From Burkholderia pyrrocinia (GTDB lineage: Bacteria; Pseudomonadota; Gammaproteobacteria; Burkholderiales; Burkholderiaceae): 64,000 bases of DNA. The translations under genes and the position numbers were made by a program. Of this stretch, positions 1-8,251 are shown piece by piece. Location: NCBI RefSeq assembly GCF_018417535.1, contig NZ_CP070977.1:2232001-2296000 (forward strand). Direction: 5' to 3'. The notes beneath the pieces were generated by a model, which made no database searches, had not been told where the DNA came from, and worked only from the letters and a program-made list of their open reading frames with translations. Within the stretch, counting starts at the first letter, position 1. Each line of letters begins with the position of its first letter.

Positions 1-727
1 CGAAGATATGCGCTTCCGCGTCCTCGCACGCGATCGGCTCGCCGAGCGCGTTGCCCTTGCCGACGATGAAGCCCGTCTCCAGCTCGATGTCGAGCTTGCG
101 GCACGCGCCGAACACCGGACGCTCCTGGTCGGGCAGCTTCAGTTGCCCGTTCGGGCGCCGCACCGGCGTGCCGCTCACCACCACCGACGACGCGCGGCCG
201 TTGTAGCCGATCGGCATCTCCGACCAGTTCGGCAGCAGCGCATTCTTCGGATCGCGGAACATCGAGCCGACGTTGGTCGCGTGCTCCTTCGACGAATAGA
301 AATCGGTGTAGCCGGGAATCTCGACCGGCAGATGCAGCGTCGCGTCGCGCTGCGCGACGAGCACCTGCGCGCGCAGCGCCGCGTCGTCGCGCAGTCTCGC
401 GTTGTCGCGCGAGAACAGGTCCGACAGTTGCACGCGCACGCTGCGCCATGCATCGCGGCCGAGCGCGATGAATGCATTGAGCGTCGGCGCGGCGAACGCA
501 TCGGCGCCGGCCGGCAGCGTCACGAGGCCCGCGCGCGCAAGCGCCGCGAGATCGACGATCTGGTCGCCGAGCGCGACGCCCGCACGGCGCGCCGCCTGCT
601 TCGCGTCGCTGAAGATCCCGAATGGCAGGTTCTGGATCGGGAAATCGCAGGCGGGATCGTTCGCCGTGTCGACCCAGCTCTTGCGGGCCGGGTCGAGCGT
701 CGCGCGCCAGTCTTGGGTATCGCTCAT
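1..727 (-). CDS. fahA: fumarylacetoacetase, 5' part (runs off the window)
   Basis: Hydrolyses fumarylacetoacetate to fumarate and acetoacetate, the last step of homogentisate (tyrosine/phenylalanine) degradation. About 242 N-terminal residues are visible. They show the FAH N-terminal domain followed by the start of the catalytic domain ([12 protein letters not shown] and the metal-binding stretch around DIELETGF). The start MSDTQDW overlaps the stop of hmgA by four bases (ATGA), so the two are translationally coupled. The C-terminal part lies beyond position 1. The identification is strong from sequence and from the hmgA neighbour. Confidence 0.93.
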   Translation of the reverse strand, partial: MSDTQDWRATLDPARKSWVDTANDPACDFPIQNLPFGIFSDAKQAARRAGVALGDQIVDLAALARAGLVTLPAGADAFAAPTLNAFIALGRDAWRSVRVQLSDLFSRDNARLRDDAALRAQVLVAQRDATLHLPVEIPGYTDFYSSKEHATNVGSMFRDPKNALLPNWSEMPIGYNGRASSVVVSGTPVRRPNGQLKLPDQERPVFGACRKLDIELETGFIVGKGNALGEPIACEDAEAHIF

Positions 728-2058
728 CGTTGCTCCGCATTGAAGTGTTTCTTGATGCCTTGCCAGCATTCGAAGTAGTCCGCCTGCAGTTGCGCGGTGT
801 CGAGCGCGTAGCGCGTCGGCCGGATCAGCGTGCGGGTCTCGAACATGAACGCCATCGTCGCGTCGACCTTGTGCGGCTTCGTCGTGTCGCTCGCGGACGC
901 CTTCTCGAACGTGTCCGCGTCGGGCCCGTGGCCCGACATGCAGTTGTGCAGGCTCGCGCCGCCCGGCACGAAGCCTTCGGCCTTCGCGTCGTATGCGCCG
1001 TGCACGAGCCCCATGAACTCGCTCGCGACATTGCGGTGGAACCATGGCGGGCGGAACGTATCCTCGGCCGCGAGCCAGCGCGGCGGGAAGATCACGAAGT
1101 CGATCGTGTCGACGCCCGGCGTGTCGCTCTGCGACTGCAGCACGAGGAAGATCGACGGATCGGGATGGTCGAAGCTGATCGAGCCGATCGTGTTGAACAG
1201 GCGCAGATCGTATTTGTACGGCGCGTAGTTGCCGTGCCACGCGACGACGTCGAGCGGCGAATGGCCGATGTCCGCGCGCCACAGCCGGCCGTTCAGCTTC
1301 GCGATCAGCTCGAACGCGCCTTCGCGGTCTTCGTACGCGGCCTGCGGCGTCAGGAAGTCGCGCGGGTTCGCGAGACCGTTCGAGCCGATCGGGCCGAGAT
1401 CCGGCAGGCGCAGCTGCGCGCCGAAGTTTTCGCAGATGTAGCCGCGCGCGTCGCCGTCCGGCAGCGCAACGGAAAAACGCACGCCGCGCGGAATCACCGC
1501 GATCTCGAACGGCTCGACGTCGAGCCGGCCGAATTCGGTCGCGATGAAGAGCCGCCCCTGCTGCGGAACGATCAGCAGTTCGCCGTCCGCGCTGTAGAAG
1601 AAGCGGTCCTGCATCGAGCGGTTCGCCGCGTACAGGTGAATCGCGCAGCCGTTCATCGCGGCCGCCGAGCCGTTGCCGGCCATCGTCACCAGAGCGTCGA
1701 CGAAATCGGTCGGCTCGACCGGCATCGGCAGCGGATCCCAGCGCAACTGGTTCGGCGGCGTCGGCGGCACGTCGGCCGAATCGCCGAATTCCGACACGAG
1801 CCGCTGCAGGCCCGCATACGGCTCGAACGGCCGGTGCACGGCGGCCGGGCGGATACGGTACAGCCACGAGCGGCGGTTGTGGCCGCGCGGCGCGGTAAAC
1901 GCGGTGCCCGACAGCTGCTCCGCATACAGCCCGTACGGCGCGCGCTGCGGCGAGTTGCGGCCGTGCGGCAGCGCGCCGGGCAGTGCCTCGGTCGCGAATT
2001 CATTCGCGAAACCGCTCAGGTAGCCAGCGGTCGCCGGTTTCGACAAGTCAAGCGTCAT
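724..2058 (-). CDS. hmgA: homogentisate 1,2-dioxygenase
   Basis: Cytoplasmic Fe(II) ring-cleavage dioxygenase converting homogentisate to maleylacetoacetate. The 444 residues match the usual family length. The iron ligands can be read in the C-terminal half: the His and Glu of [15 protein letters not shown] and the His of [11 protein letters not shown]. It is followed by fahA with an ATGA overlap and preceded by an aromatic-acid MFS transporter 15 bases upstream, so it belongs to a five-gene catabolic operon. No maleylacetoacetate isomerase gene is seen in the window, so that step is probably encoded elsewhere. Confidence 0.95.
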   Translation of the reverse strand: MTLDLSKPATAGYLSGFANEFATEALPGALPHGRNSPQRAPYGLYAEQLSGTAFTAPRGHNRRSWLYRIRPAAVHRPFEPYAGLQRLVSEFGDSADVPPTPPNQLRWDPLPMPVEPTDFVDALVTMAGNGSAAAMNGCAIHLYAANRSMQDRFFYSADGELLIVPQQGRLFIATEFGRLDVEPFEIAVIPRGVRFSVALPDGDARGYICENFGAQLRLPDLGPIGSNGLANPRDFLTPQAAYEDREGAFELIAKLNGRLWRADIGHSPLDVVAWHGNYAPYKYDLRLFNTIGSISFDHPDPSIFLVLQSQSDTPGVDTIDFVIFPPRWLAAEDTFRPPWFHRNVASEFMGLVHGAYDAKAEGFVPGGASLHNCMSGHGPDADTFEKASASDTTKPHKVDATMAFMFETRTLIRPTRYALDTAQLQADYFECWQGIKKHFNAEQR

Positions 2059-2073
2059 CGTTTCCTTTCTCCA

Positions 2074-3435
2074 TCAATTCAAGGCGGCCTTCGGCGCCTG
2101 CGCGCCGTTGCGCCGCGTTACGCCCGCCAGGCCAAGGACGAACAGCGCCGAGCACAGCACCGGCACCGCGGCCGCGTGGAACAGCGCACCGTTCGACCAG
2201 TTGAGCGCAATCAGTTGTCCGCCGACGAGCGGCCCGAGCACCGAGCCGATCCGGCCGATGCCGAGGCTCCAGCCGATGCCCGTCGAGCGCAGCGACGTCG
2301 GGTAATACTGGCCCGCGAGCGCATTCACGGCCGGCTGCCCGCCGACCACGCAGAACCCGCCCGCGAACACGACGACCAGCAGCCACGGCAGCGCATGCGC
2401 GACCGAGCCGATCAGCCCCACCGACACGGCCGCGCACGCGAAGCAGGCGAACAGCACGCGTACGAAGCCGTGGCGTTCGATGAACCAGCCGAGCGACAGC
2501 GTGCCGATCACGCCGCCCGTCTGCAGCACCGTGCCGACGATCACCGCGGTGCCCGGCGAATAACCCGCGTCGCGCATCACGGTCGGCAGCCAGTTCGACA
2601 GGAAGTACAGATCGATCAGGTTCATGAAGCTGATCGCCCACAGCAGCAGCGTGACCGGCAGGCGGCCGTGGCGGAACAGCTCGGCGACCGGTGCGCCCGT
2701 CGCGGCGCGCTCGCGCACGACGAGCCGCGTGTCCGCATCGATGCCGGCCTGCGGCGCGAAGCGCGCGAGCCAGTCGCGCGCCTGCGCGACGCGCCCTTTC
2801 AGCACCAGGAACTGCAGCGACTCGGGCAGCCGCGCGACCATCGCGATCGTGAGCACGAGCGGCACCGCGCCTCCGACGAAGAACACCGAGCGCCAGCCGA
2901 ACGACGGAATCAGCACGGCGCTGATGAAGCCGCCGATCGCAGCGCCAAGCGTGAAACCGCACGACACCATCATCATCCGCTTCACGCGGTGCGCGGCCGG
3001 GCTGAACTCGCCGACCAGCGCCATCGCGTTCGGCATGATGCAGCCGAGGCCGAGGCCCGTGACGAAGCGCAGTGCCATCAGCACGGGAATCGAGCTCGCG
3101 AACGGCGTCGCGAGCATCGTCACCGCGAAGAACAGCGTCGAGCCGATCAGCACCGGGCGCCGCCCGATCCGGTCGGCCAGCACCGACAGCCCGAGCGCGC
3201 CGAGCAGCATCCCGAACAGGCTCGCGCTGAATACCGGGCCGAGCGCCTGCTTCGGCACGCCCCATTCGGCGATCACGCTCGGTGCGACGTAGCCCATCGC
3301 CTGCGCATCGAAACCGTCGATCACGAGGCACAGCCCGCACAACACCAGCAGCATCCAGTGAAAGCCCGGGCGATGGGTCTCGTCGATCACGCGCTCGACT
3401 TCGAGCACGCGCACGTCGGCCGGCGCCGCGCTCAT
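2074..3435 (-). CDS. MFS transporter, aromatic acid:H+ symporter type
   Basis: Inner-membrane uptake carrier, probably for an aromatic acid feeding the homogentisate pathway. The 453-residue protein has twelve predicted hydrophobic segments. The DGFDAQAMG motif in helix 1 and the cytoplasmic GRRPVL loop are typical of the AAHS subfamily (PcaK, MhpT, BenK). The start codon overlaps the stop of the upstream DUF2783 gene (ATGA), and hmgA follows at once. The exact substrate cannot be read from sequence; 3-hydroxyphenylacetate or a related phenol is the best guess from context. Confidence 0.85.
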   Translation of the reverse strand: MSAAPADVRVLEVERVIDETHRPGFHWMLLVLCGLCLVIDGFDAQAMGYVAPSVIAEWGVPKQALGPVFSASLFGMLLGALGLSVLADRIGRRPVLIGSTLFFAVTMLATPFASSIPVLMALRFVTGLGLGCIMPNAMALVGEFSPAAHRVKRMMMVSCGFTLGAAIGGFISAVLIPSFGWRSVFFVGGAVPLVLTIAMVARLPESLQFLVLKGRVAQARDWLARFAPQAGIDADTRLVVRERAATGAPVAELFRHGRLPVTLLLWAISFMNLIDLYFLSNWLPTVMRDAGYSPGTAVIVGTVLQTGGVIGTLSLGWFIERHGFVRVLFACFACAAVSVGLIGSVAHALPWLLVVVFAGGFCVVGGQPAVNALAGQYYPTSLRSTGIGWSLGIGRIGSVLGPLVGGQLIALNWSNGALFHAAAVPVLCSALFVLGLAGVTRRNGAQAPKAALN

Positions 3436-3662
3436 TGCGCCACCTCGGCGGCCGGATGCACGGGCGGCGTCACGCCCTGGCGCGCGAGCGCCATCGCTTC
3501 GCGCAGCACGTCGGCGTCGCCGATCTGGTTCGCGAGCAGCAGGATCAGCTTCGCGTTGACGAGCTGGCTGTCGCCGTCGGACAGGTCGCGATGCATGTCG
3601 ATCAGCGCTTCGTAGAACGCGTCCGGATCGGCCAGGCGCGGGCGGGTGTCGAGTCGGGGCAT
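3432..3662 (-). CDS. DUF2783 small protein, possible hydroxylase coupling subunit
   Basis: A 76-residue soluble, mostly helical protein starting MPRLDTRPRLADPDAFYEAL. It is encoded between the FAD monooxygenase and the transporter and is coupled to the transporter by an ATGA overlap. It matches the DUF2783 family by length and by the LID(M)HRDL...LVNAKLILLLANQIGD pattern. Pseudomonas putida 3-hydroxyphenylacetate 6-hydroxylase is reported as a flavoprotein (MhaA) plus a very small coupling protein (MhaB). The position and size here suggest the same arrangement. That role is inference; no catalytic motif is visible. Confidence 0.75.
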   Translation of the reverse strand: MPRLDTRPRLADPDAFYEALIDMHRDLSDGDSQLVNAKLILLLANQIGDADVLREAMALARQGVTPPVHPAAEVAQ

Positions 3663-3690
3663 GACGGGGTCTCCGGTGTCGTTATCGTAT

Positions 3691-5352
3691 TCAGCGTGCG
3701 CAGGTCGCGCGCGCCAGTGCGTCGGCAATCGCCTGACGGTCGAGCGCGCGCGTGCGTGCGCAGACATGCTGGTCGGGACGCAGCAGGTAGAACGTGCCGG
3801 GCTTCGCGTCATAGCGTTGCGCGGCGAAACCGTCGACGTCCTCCACGACGTCGACGCCGGCCACCGGCTGCGCGTGCCCGGCCGGCACGACGAGCACCGG
3901 CCGCACCGGCAGCGCGAGGCCGTCGACGGCCTGCGCGAGCGCGGCCGCGTCTCCCGGCAACCCGAACAGCATGCCGGTGAAGCCGCCGCGCAGGTGCTGC
4001 AGCAGCCAGCCCGACGCCCCCTGCGCGCGCACCGGCGCATCGGCTGCCGCCGCACCCGGCCGCATCGCGCCCGCGAATGCGTCGCCGCCGCGGTCCGGCG
4101 TGTTCAGCGGCGAATCGGCCAGCACGGCCGGCACCGACAGGCGGCCGCTGTTCACGAGCTTGCGCGCGAATTCGCAATCACGCGCGAGCTTCAGCGTCGC
4201 GTCGCGGAACACGCGCGACACCGGGCTCTTCGGCGTGATGAAATCGGTCGAGCGCGTCGAGTTGCGGATGTTCTCGTCGGCCGCGAACTCGCGCTCGCTC
4301 GCGTACGTATCGAGCAGGCGGTCGGTCGAGCGGCCGTCGAGCACGAGCTTCAGCTTCCATGCGAGGTTGTCCGCGTCCTGCACGCCGCTGTTCGCGCCGC
4401 GCGCGCCGAACGGCGACACGCCGTGCGCGGAGTCGCCCGCGAACAGCACGCGGCCGTGACGGAACGTGTCCATCCGCTGGCAGCGGAACGTATAGACGCT
4501 CACCCATTCGAGCTCGAACTCGACGTCCGGCCCGAGCAGCGCACGCACGCGCGGGATCACGCGCTCCGGCTGCTTCTCGGCGACGGGATCGGCGTCCCAG
4601 CCGAGCTGGAAGTCGATGCGCCACACGTTGTCGGGCTGGCGATGCAGCAGCACCGACTGGTTGCGGTGGAACGGCGGATCGAACCAGAACCAGCGCTCGG
4701 TCGGAAACTCCGCCTTCATCTTCACGTCGGCGATCAGGAAGCGGTCCTTGAACGTGCGGCCGTGGCTTTCGAGGCCCATCATCGTGCGCATCGGGCTGCG
4801 CGAGCCGTCGGCCGCGATCACGTACTGCGCGCGCAGCGTCGCGACGCCCTCCGGCGTCTCGATCGTCAGCACCGCATGTTCGTCCGACTGCTCGACGCCC
4901 GTCACCTTGTGCTTCCAGCGGATGTCGATGTTCGGCAGCTCGAACGCGCGATCGGCCAGATAGCCTTCGACGTAGTACTGCTGCAGGTTGATGAACGCGG
5001 GGCGCGCATGCCCTTCCTCGGGCAGCAGGTCGAATGCGTAAAGCTGTTCGTCCTGCAGGAACACCTTGCCGACATGCCAGCTCACGCCCTTGTCGACGAA
5101 GCGCTCGCCGCAGCCGAGCCGGTCGAAGATCTCGAGCGTGCGCTTCGCGAAGCAGATCGCGCGCGAGCCGGTCGACAGCGTGTCGTCGTCGTCGAGCAGC
5201 ACCACGGGCACGCCCTGCTGCGCGAGGTCGATCGCCGCGGACAGGCCCACCGGACCCGCGCCGACGACGATCACCGGGTGAATGGCCGCGTCTTGCGCAT
5301 GCGGACGGTACCCGAACTTCAGCGTCTGGTAATCGATGCTCATGGTCGCCAT
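3691..5352 (-). CDS. FAD-dependent aromatic monooxygenase (MhaA/MhpA-like)
   Basis: Class A flavoprotein hydroxylase of about 553 residues. It has an N-terminal FAD-binding GxGxxG (VGAGPVGLSAAIDLA) near residue 35 and the second FAD motif VLFAGDSAHGVSPFGARGANSG near residue 310. The C-terminal thioredoxin-like region is typical of the phenol hydroxylase/MhpA family. It heads the operon that ends in homogentisate cleavage, so it most likely hydroxylates a phenolic acid such as 3-hydroxyphenylacetate to homogentisate. The start at 5352 (MATMSIDYQ) has GAGGAG just upstream; ATG at 5343 is an alternative. 3-Hydroxybenzoate- or phenylpropionate-type substrates cannot be excluded. Confidence 0.8.
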   Translation of the reverse strand: MATMSIDYQTLKFGYRPHAQDAAIHPVIVVGAGPVGLSAAIDLAQQGVPVVLLDDDDTLSTGSRAICFAKRTLEIFDRLGCGERFVDKGVSWHVGKVFLQDEQLYAFDLLPEEGHARPAFINLQQYYVEGYLADRAFELPNIDIRWKHKVTGVEQSDEHAVLTIETPEGVATLRAQYVIAADGSRSPMRTMMGLESHGRTFKDRFLIADVKMKAEFPTERWFWFDPPFHRNQSVLLHRQPDNVWRIDFQLGWDADPVAEKQPERVIPRVRALLGPDVEFELEWVSVYTFRCQRMDTFRHGRVLFAGDSAHGVSPFGARGANSGVQDADNLAWKLKLVLDGRSTDRLLDTYASEREFAADENIRNSTRSTDFITPKSPVSRVFRDATLKLARDCEFARKLVNSGRLSVPAVLADSPLNTPDRGGDAFAGAMRPGAAAADAPVRAQGASGWLLQHLRGGFTGMLFGLPGDAAALAQAVDGLALPVRPVLVVPAGHAQPVAGVDVVEDVDGFAAQRYDAKPGTFYLLRPDQHVCARTRALDRQAIADALARATCAR

Positions 5353-5692
5353 CCGCTCCTCAACCCTGCCGTGCGTGCGCCGGCGCGCCCGTCGCCTGCC
5401 GGCGCGCCCGCCCGCCTTTCCTGTCAACCGCCACGTCTCGCTCCTTGCTTCCTGTTGATTCGCGAACGGCGCCGTCGAGCGGCGCCCGAATGCCGCATTT
5501 CTTGATCGGCGACAAATCCTGGATTTACGAATAGTAAAACCAATTACGAATAGTGAAATCAACGTAAACCCTAGGCGCCAGTTCCAGAACGGGATAACCA
5601 TATGAGCGAAACGCCAAGCCGAGCGTGGCGCGCGCTGCTAATATCCAGATACGAGGCGGCCCGTTCGGCCGCCGTTTTTCCTTCTCACGCCG
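5353..5692. other. divergent intergenic region between the hydroxylase operon and the EAL gene
   Basis: A non-coding stretch of 340 bases that must carry the promoter of the minus-strand catabolic operon and that of the plus-strand EAL gene. Its middle is much more AT-rich than the surroundings and holds the 19-base tandem repeat listed separately. No convincing sigma-70 pair was identified by eye. Confidence 0.5.
5525..5562. repeat. tandem 19-bp repeat, candidate operator
   Basis: Two adjacent 19-base units, TTACGAATAGTAAAACCAA and TTACGAATAGTGAAATCAA, differ at two positions. They lie about 170 bases upstream of the hydroxylase start and 130 bases upstream of the EAL gene. Direct repeats spaced by about two helical turns in a divergent promoter region are a common arrangement for regulator binding. 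The binding protein is unknown; no regulator gene is adjacent. Confidence 0.6.
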
Positions 5693-6496
5693 ATGATTCC
5701 GCCCACCATTCCCGAGCTGGTCGCCCGTGCCGGGCAACTGCCGTATCTGCGGGATCACCTCGCGCTTGCCGAAGGCGGCATCGCGAGCGCGAATCTGCCC
5801 GAGCGCACGCTCGGCAGCGCCTACGAACCGATCTACGACGTGACGATGCCCGGCGCGCCGCAATCGACGTCGTTCGCCGATACGATCGAGCGCTACGGCG
5901 ACGAACTCGGCTTCCAGGCCGTCACGCTCGTCACCGGTGCGCCGCACGATCCGGTCGACTCGGCCGTCGACGACCAGACGCTCGTCGCGATCGACCGCCT
6001 GTCGCGCGCGCTGCACGCGATCAACTTCTTCGGCGCGCAGCGCCACGGGCTGCTGTTCCTGCGCGTGCACGAACGGCTGCTGAAGAGTGTGAAGTACGAC
6101 CACGGCAAGCATTTCTCGTCGGTGCTGCAGCGCTTCGGGCTACCGACCGAGCGGGTCGTGATCGAGCTGCCGGCGGTCGCGGTCGCGCACAAGACCTTCC
6201 TCGGCTACCTGACGCGCAGCTACCAGCATCACGGCTTCAAGGTCGCGGACAAGCTGCCCGATCCGGGCCGCATCCTCGCGGTCGAATCGGACATGGCGCG
6301 GCCCGACTACATCAAGATGGATGCCGGCATCGCGTTGCGCGACGGGATGGTCAAGGCGCTCGTCGCGTATGCGCAGCGCGTGCGGATTCCGCTGATTTTC
6401 GACGGCGTCGTCGACGAAACGCAGTGCGAGCTGCTGCGCCAGCACGACGTGCGGTTCATGCAGGGGCCCGTGTTTGCGAAGGTCGTGACGGCCTGA
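5693..6496 (+). CDS. degenerate EAL-domain protein
   Basis: A 267-residue cytoplasmic single-domain EAL (c-di-GMP phosphodiesterase fold) protein. The fold signature is visible at the ends: EPIYDV near residue 43 and QGPVFAKVV at the C-terminus. DYIKMD near residue 205 corresponds to the DxxKxD region. The catalytic EAL(L/V)R motif is missing, and the usual EGVE(T/N) loop reads DGVVDETQ. It therefore probably binds c-di-GMP or a protein partner rather than hydrolysing c-di-GMP. It is transcribed away from the homogentisate operon. Confidence 0.75.
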   Translation: MIPPTIPELVARAGQLPYLRDHLALAEGGIASANLPERTLGSAYEPIYDVTMPGAPQSTSFADTIERYGDELGFQAVTLVTGAPHDPVDSAVDDQTLVAIDRLSRALHAINFFGAQRHGLLFLRVHERLLKSVKYDHGKHFSSVLQRFGLPTERVVIELPAVAVAHKTFLGYLTRSYQHHGFKVADKLPDPGRILAVESDMARPDYIKMDAGIALRDGMVKALVAYAQRVRIPLIFDGVVDETQCELLRQHDVRFMQGPVFAKVVTA

Positions 6497-6509
6497 ATGG
6501 ATAAGGTAG

Positions 6510-6537
6510 CCGGCGCGCGCGGGGAGCGGCGCGCCGG
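6510..6537 (+). terminator. GC-rich hairpin after the EAL gene
   Basis: A nine-base-pair stem (CCGGCGCGC with GCGCGCCGG, ten-base loop) lies 14 bases after the EAL stop codon. There is no T tract, so it may act only as an mRNA 3' stabiliser or a weak terminator. Confidence 0.35.
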
Positions 6538-6638
6538 ATGCCGGTCGCGGGTGTTGTGGTGCTTGCGGGATGGGGGAATCAGGTCGCCAGGCGTGACCCG
6601 CTGCCCGACACCTGTCCGTCAGTGCCGATGGTTACCGC

Positions 6639-7049
6639 TTACGCCCTTCCGCCATCGTCGTACTTGGGCAACTCGTCACCGATCTCGATGCCCGGGAAAC
6701 GATCCCCATACCAGACGTGCCACGCCGGACGCAGCCGCGACGGCTCGTCGAGCGTCGCGCTATTGATCTCGACCGTCTTCGGCGCGTCGATCAGCCGGTA
6801 TTCGAGCTGCGCGCCGCAACGGCCGCAGAAGCGCCGCTCGCCCCACGCGCTCGACGCGTAGACGGTCGGCTCGCCCTGCAGGTATTCGAACGCATCGATC
6901 GGCACCGATGCCGATGCGACGACCGCCGCGCCGGTCGTGCGCTGGCAGAGCCGGCAGTGGCAGAAACCGGTGTCGGTCGGAACGTGGGCGATACGGTAGC
7001 GGATCGCACCGCACGCGCATCCGCCTTCCATCGGTTCCGGGTGAGACAT
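6639..7049 (-). CDS. GFA family zinc protein
   Basis: A 136-residue protein of the glutathione-dependent formaldehyde-activating (GFA, Mss4-like) family. The zinc-binding cysteines are present in order: GGCACGAIRY near residue 10, CHCRLCQRTTG near residue 34 and FCGRCGAQL near residue 79. Most family members are annotated only as GFA domain proteins, and few have proven formaldehyde activity. The start MSHPEPMEGG was chosen because it sits directly before the first zinc motif. It stands alone between the EAL gene and the IclR regulator. Confidence 0.85.
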   Translation of the reverse strand: MSHPEPMEGGCACGAIRYRIAHVPTDTGFCHCRLCQRTTGAAVVASASVPIDAFEYLQGEPTVYASSAWGERRFCGRCGAQLEYRLIDAPKTVEINSATLDEPSRLRPAWHVWYGDRFPGIEIGDELPKYDDGGRA

Positions 7050-7198
7050 CGCAAACCTCGTCGTCGGGAAACTGACGAACGATGATGAGCGCGGTTCGAC
7101 CGCGGCACAAGAGACCGTGGCCGCGCCGTCGCCCGCGCTCACCCGCACCGGAGACGCAACGGCTGCGGCGCGAGGGCAATAGCCGCGCGCCGCCTTGT

Positions 7199-7990
7199 TC
7201 AGGCCGTCGGCCCGAGCCGCTGCGCGAGCGCCTTCAGCTTCGGCCCGACCTGCGTACGGAACACGTCCTCGTCCATCGACGATGCGGGGCCGCTGCAACT
7301 CAGGATCAGCCAGCGCCCCTCGCGCGGCTCGCGAAACGGCACGGCCGCCGCGTTCACGTCCATGTGCCACGCGCGAAACGAATAGCAGCAACCGCCCGCC
7401 GAGAACTCGGCCACCGCGTGCTGCGCGGCGGCGACCAGCGCATCGGCGTCGGCCGCGCCGCCGGCCGCGCGGTGCAGTTCCGCATAGAGCGCGCGGCGCA
7501 CGTCCTCCGGCTGCACGGCTAGGTACGCGCGCCCCATCGAGCTCGTCAGCATCGACAGCCGCGAACCGGGCGCAAGCCCGAGCGTCAGCGCGGTCTCGCT
7601 GCGGATCGTCTCCAGATAGATCATGTCGAGCCCGTCGCGGCAGCCGAGCGACACGGCCGCGCCGATCTCGCGCGCGAGCGCCTGCATGTGCGGCCGCGCG
7701 AGGTCGATCGTCCCCGAGCCCGACAGCAGCGCGTAGCCGAGCGACAGCACGCCGGCGTCGAGCGCATACTTTCCGAGCGTCTCGTCGTAGCGCAGGTAGC
7801 CGAGCACGGTCAGCGTATAGGCGAGCCGGTTCACGGTCGCCTTCGGCAGCCCCGTGCGCTCCGCGAAGTCGCGGTTGCCGAGCATCGTCTCGCCGGGCCG
7901 GAATGCGCGCAGCAGGTCGAGCCCGCGCGCGAGCGCGACGACGAACTTGCGTTCGTCGATCGTGGTTTCGTCGATGGTTGAAAGTGTCAT
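7199..7990 (-). CDS. IclR family transcriptional regulator
   Basis: A 263-residue regulator with an N-terminal winged helix-turn-helix (residues about 15-75, FAERTGLPKATVNRLAYTL as recognition region). The C-terminal IclR effector domain carries the typical GRAYLAVQ and FRAWHMDVNAAAVPF-like segments. It is divergent from gcdH with a 261-base intergenic region that contains a perfect palindrome, so it probably controls gcdH and itself. The effector is unknown; glutarate or an aromatic acid are possible. Homogentisate repressors (HmgR) are also IclR proteins, so control of the hmg operon is an alternative. Confidence 0.85.
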   Translation of the reverse strand: MTLSTIDETTIDERKFVVALARGLDLLRAFRPGETMLGNRDFAERTGLPKATVNRLAYTLTVLGYLRYDETLGKYALDAGVLSLGYALLSGSGTIDLARPHMQALAREIGAAVSLGCRDGLDMIYLETIRSETALTLGLAPGSRLSMLTSSMGRAYLAVQPEDVRRALYAELHRAAGGAADADALVAAAQHAVAEFSAGGCCYSFRAWHMDVNAAAVPFREPREGRWLILSCSGPASSMDEDVFRTQVGPKLKALAQRLGPTA

Positions 7991-8024
7991 CTGGTGCTAC
8001 ACTGGGTTCGATTTGCAAAACATT

Positions 8025-8041
8025 GTTCCGCACAGCGGAAC
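8025..8041. promoter_or_regulatory. palindrome, likely IclR operator
   Basis: Perfect inverted repeat GTTCCGC-ACA-GCGGAAC, located 35 bases upstream of the IclR gene start and about 210 bases upstream of gcdH. IclR family operators are often short palindromes centred on TTCCGCnnnGCGGAA-like sequences. Autoregulation is the simplest reading. Confidence 0.6.
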
Positions 8042-8087
8042 TCAAGTCAAGCGAATCGTTGGCATGAGGCCCGGCTAAACCGGGGAC

Positions 8088-8235
8088 GACCGCAAGGCAT
8101 GGGATCAGAGTAAGCGCTGAAGCGTCAACGCTGACCGACCGCAAAGGCATGGGGTCCGCGTAAGCGCTGAAGCGCTAACGCTGACCGACCGCAAAGCATG
8201 GGGTCCGCGTAAGCGCTGAAGCGCTAACGCTGACC
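8088..8235. repeat. three tandem 49/50-bp repeats in the gcdH leader
   Basis: Units begin at 8088, 8137 and 8187 with GACCGCAA and end in AACGCT(G/GACC). Units 2 and 3 are nearly identical and unit 1 is diverged. Each contains the self-complementary stretch AGCGCTGAAGCG(C/T), so each could form a small hairpin. The array ends immediately before the gcdH ribosome binding site (AGGAG at 8239), so it would form most of the 5' untranslated region. Confidence 0.85.
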
Positions 8236-8251
8236 GACAGGAGATGAGACG

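Noticed and set aside
622..3615. Long plus-strand open frame across hmgA and the transporter.
   Set aside because: Arg/Ala-rich shadow of well-identified minus-strand genes; no family features and no ribosome binding site.
6639..8150. Reading the GFA gene as a 500-residue fusion extending upstream.
   Set aside because: The extension overlaps the IclR gene on the same strand and has repetitive Arg-rich sequence; the GFA domain starts at its own ATG at 7049.
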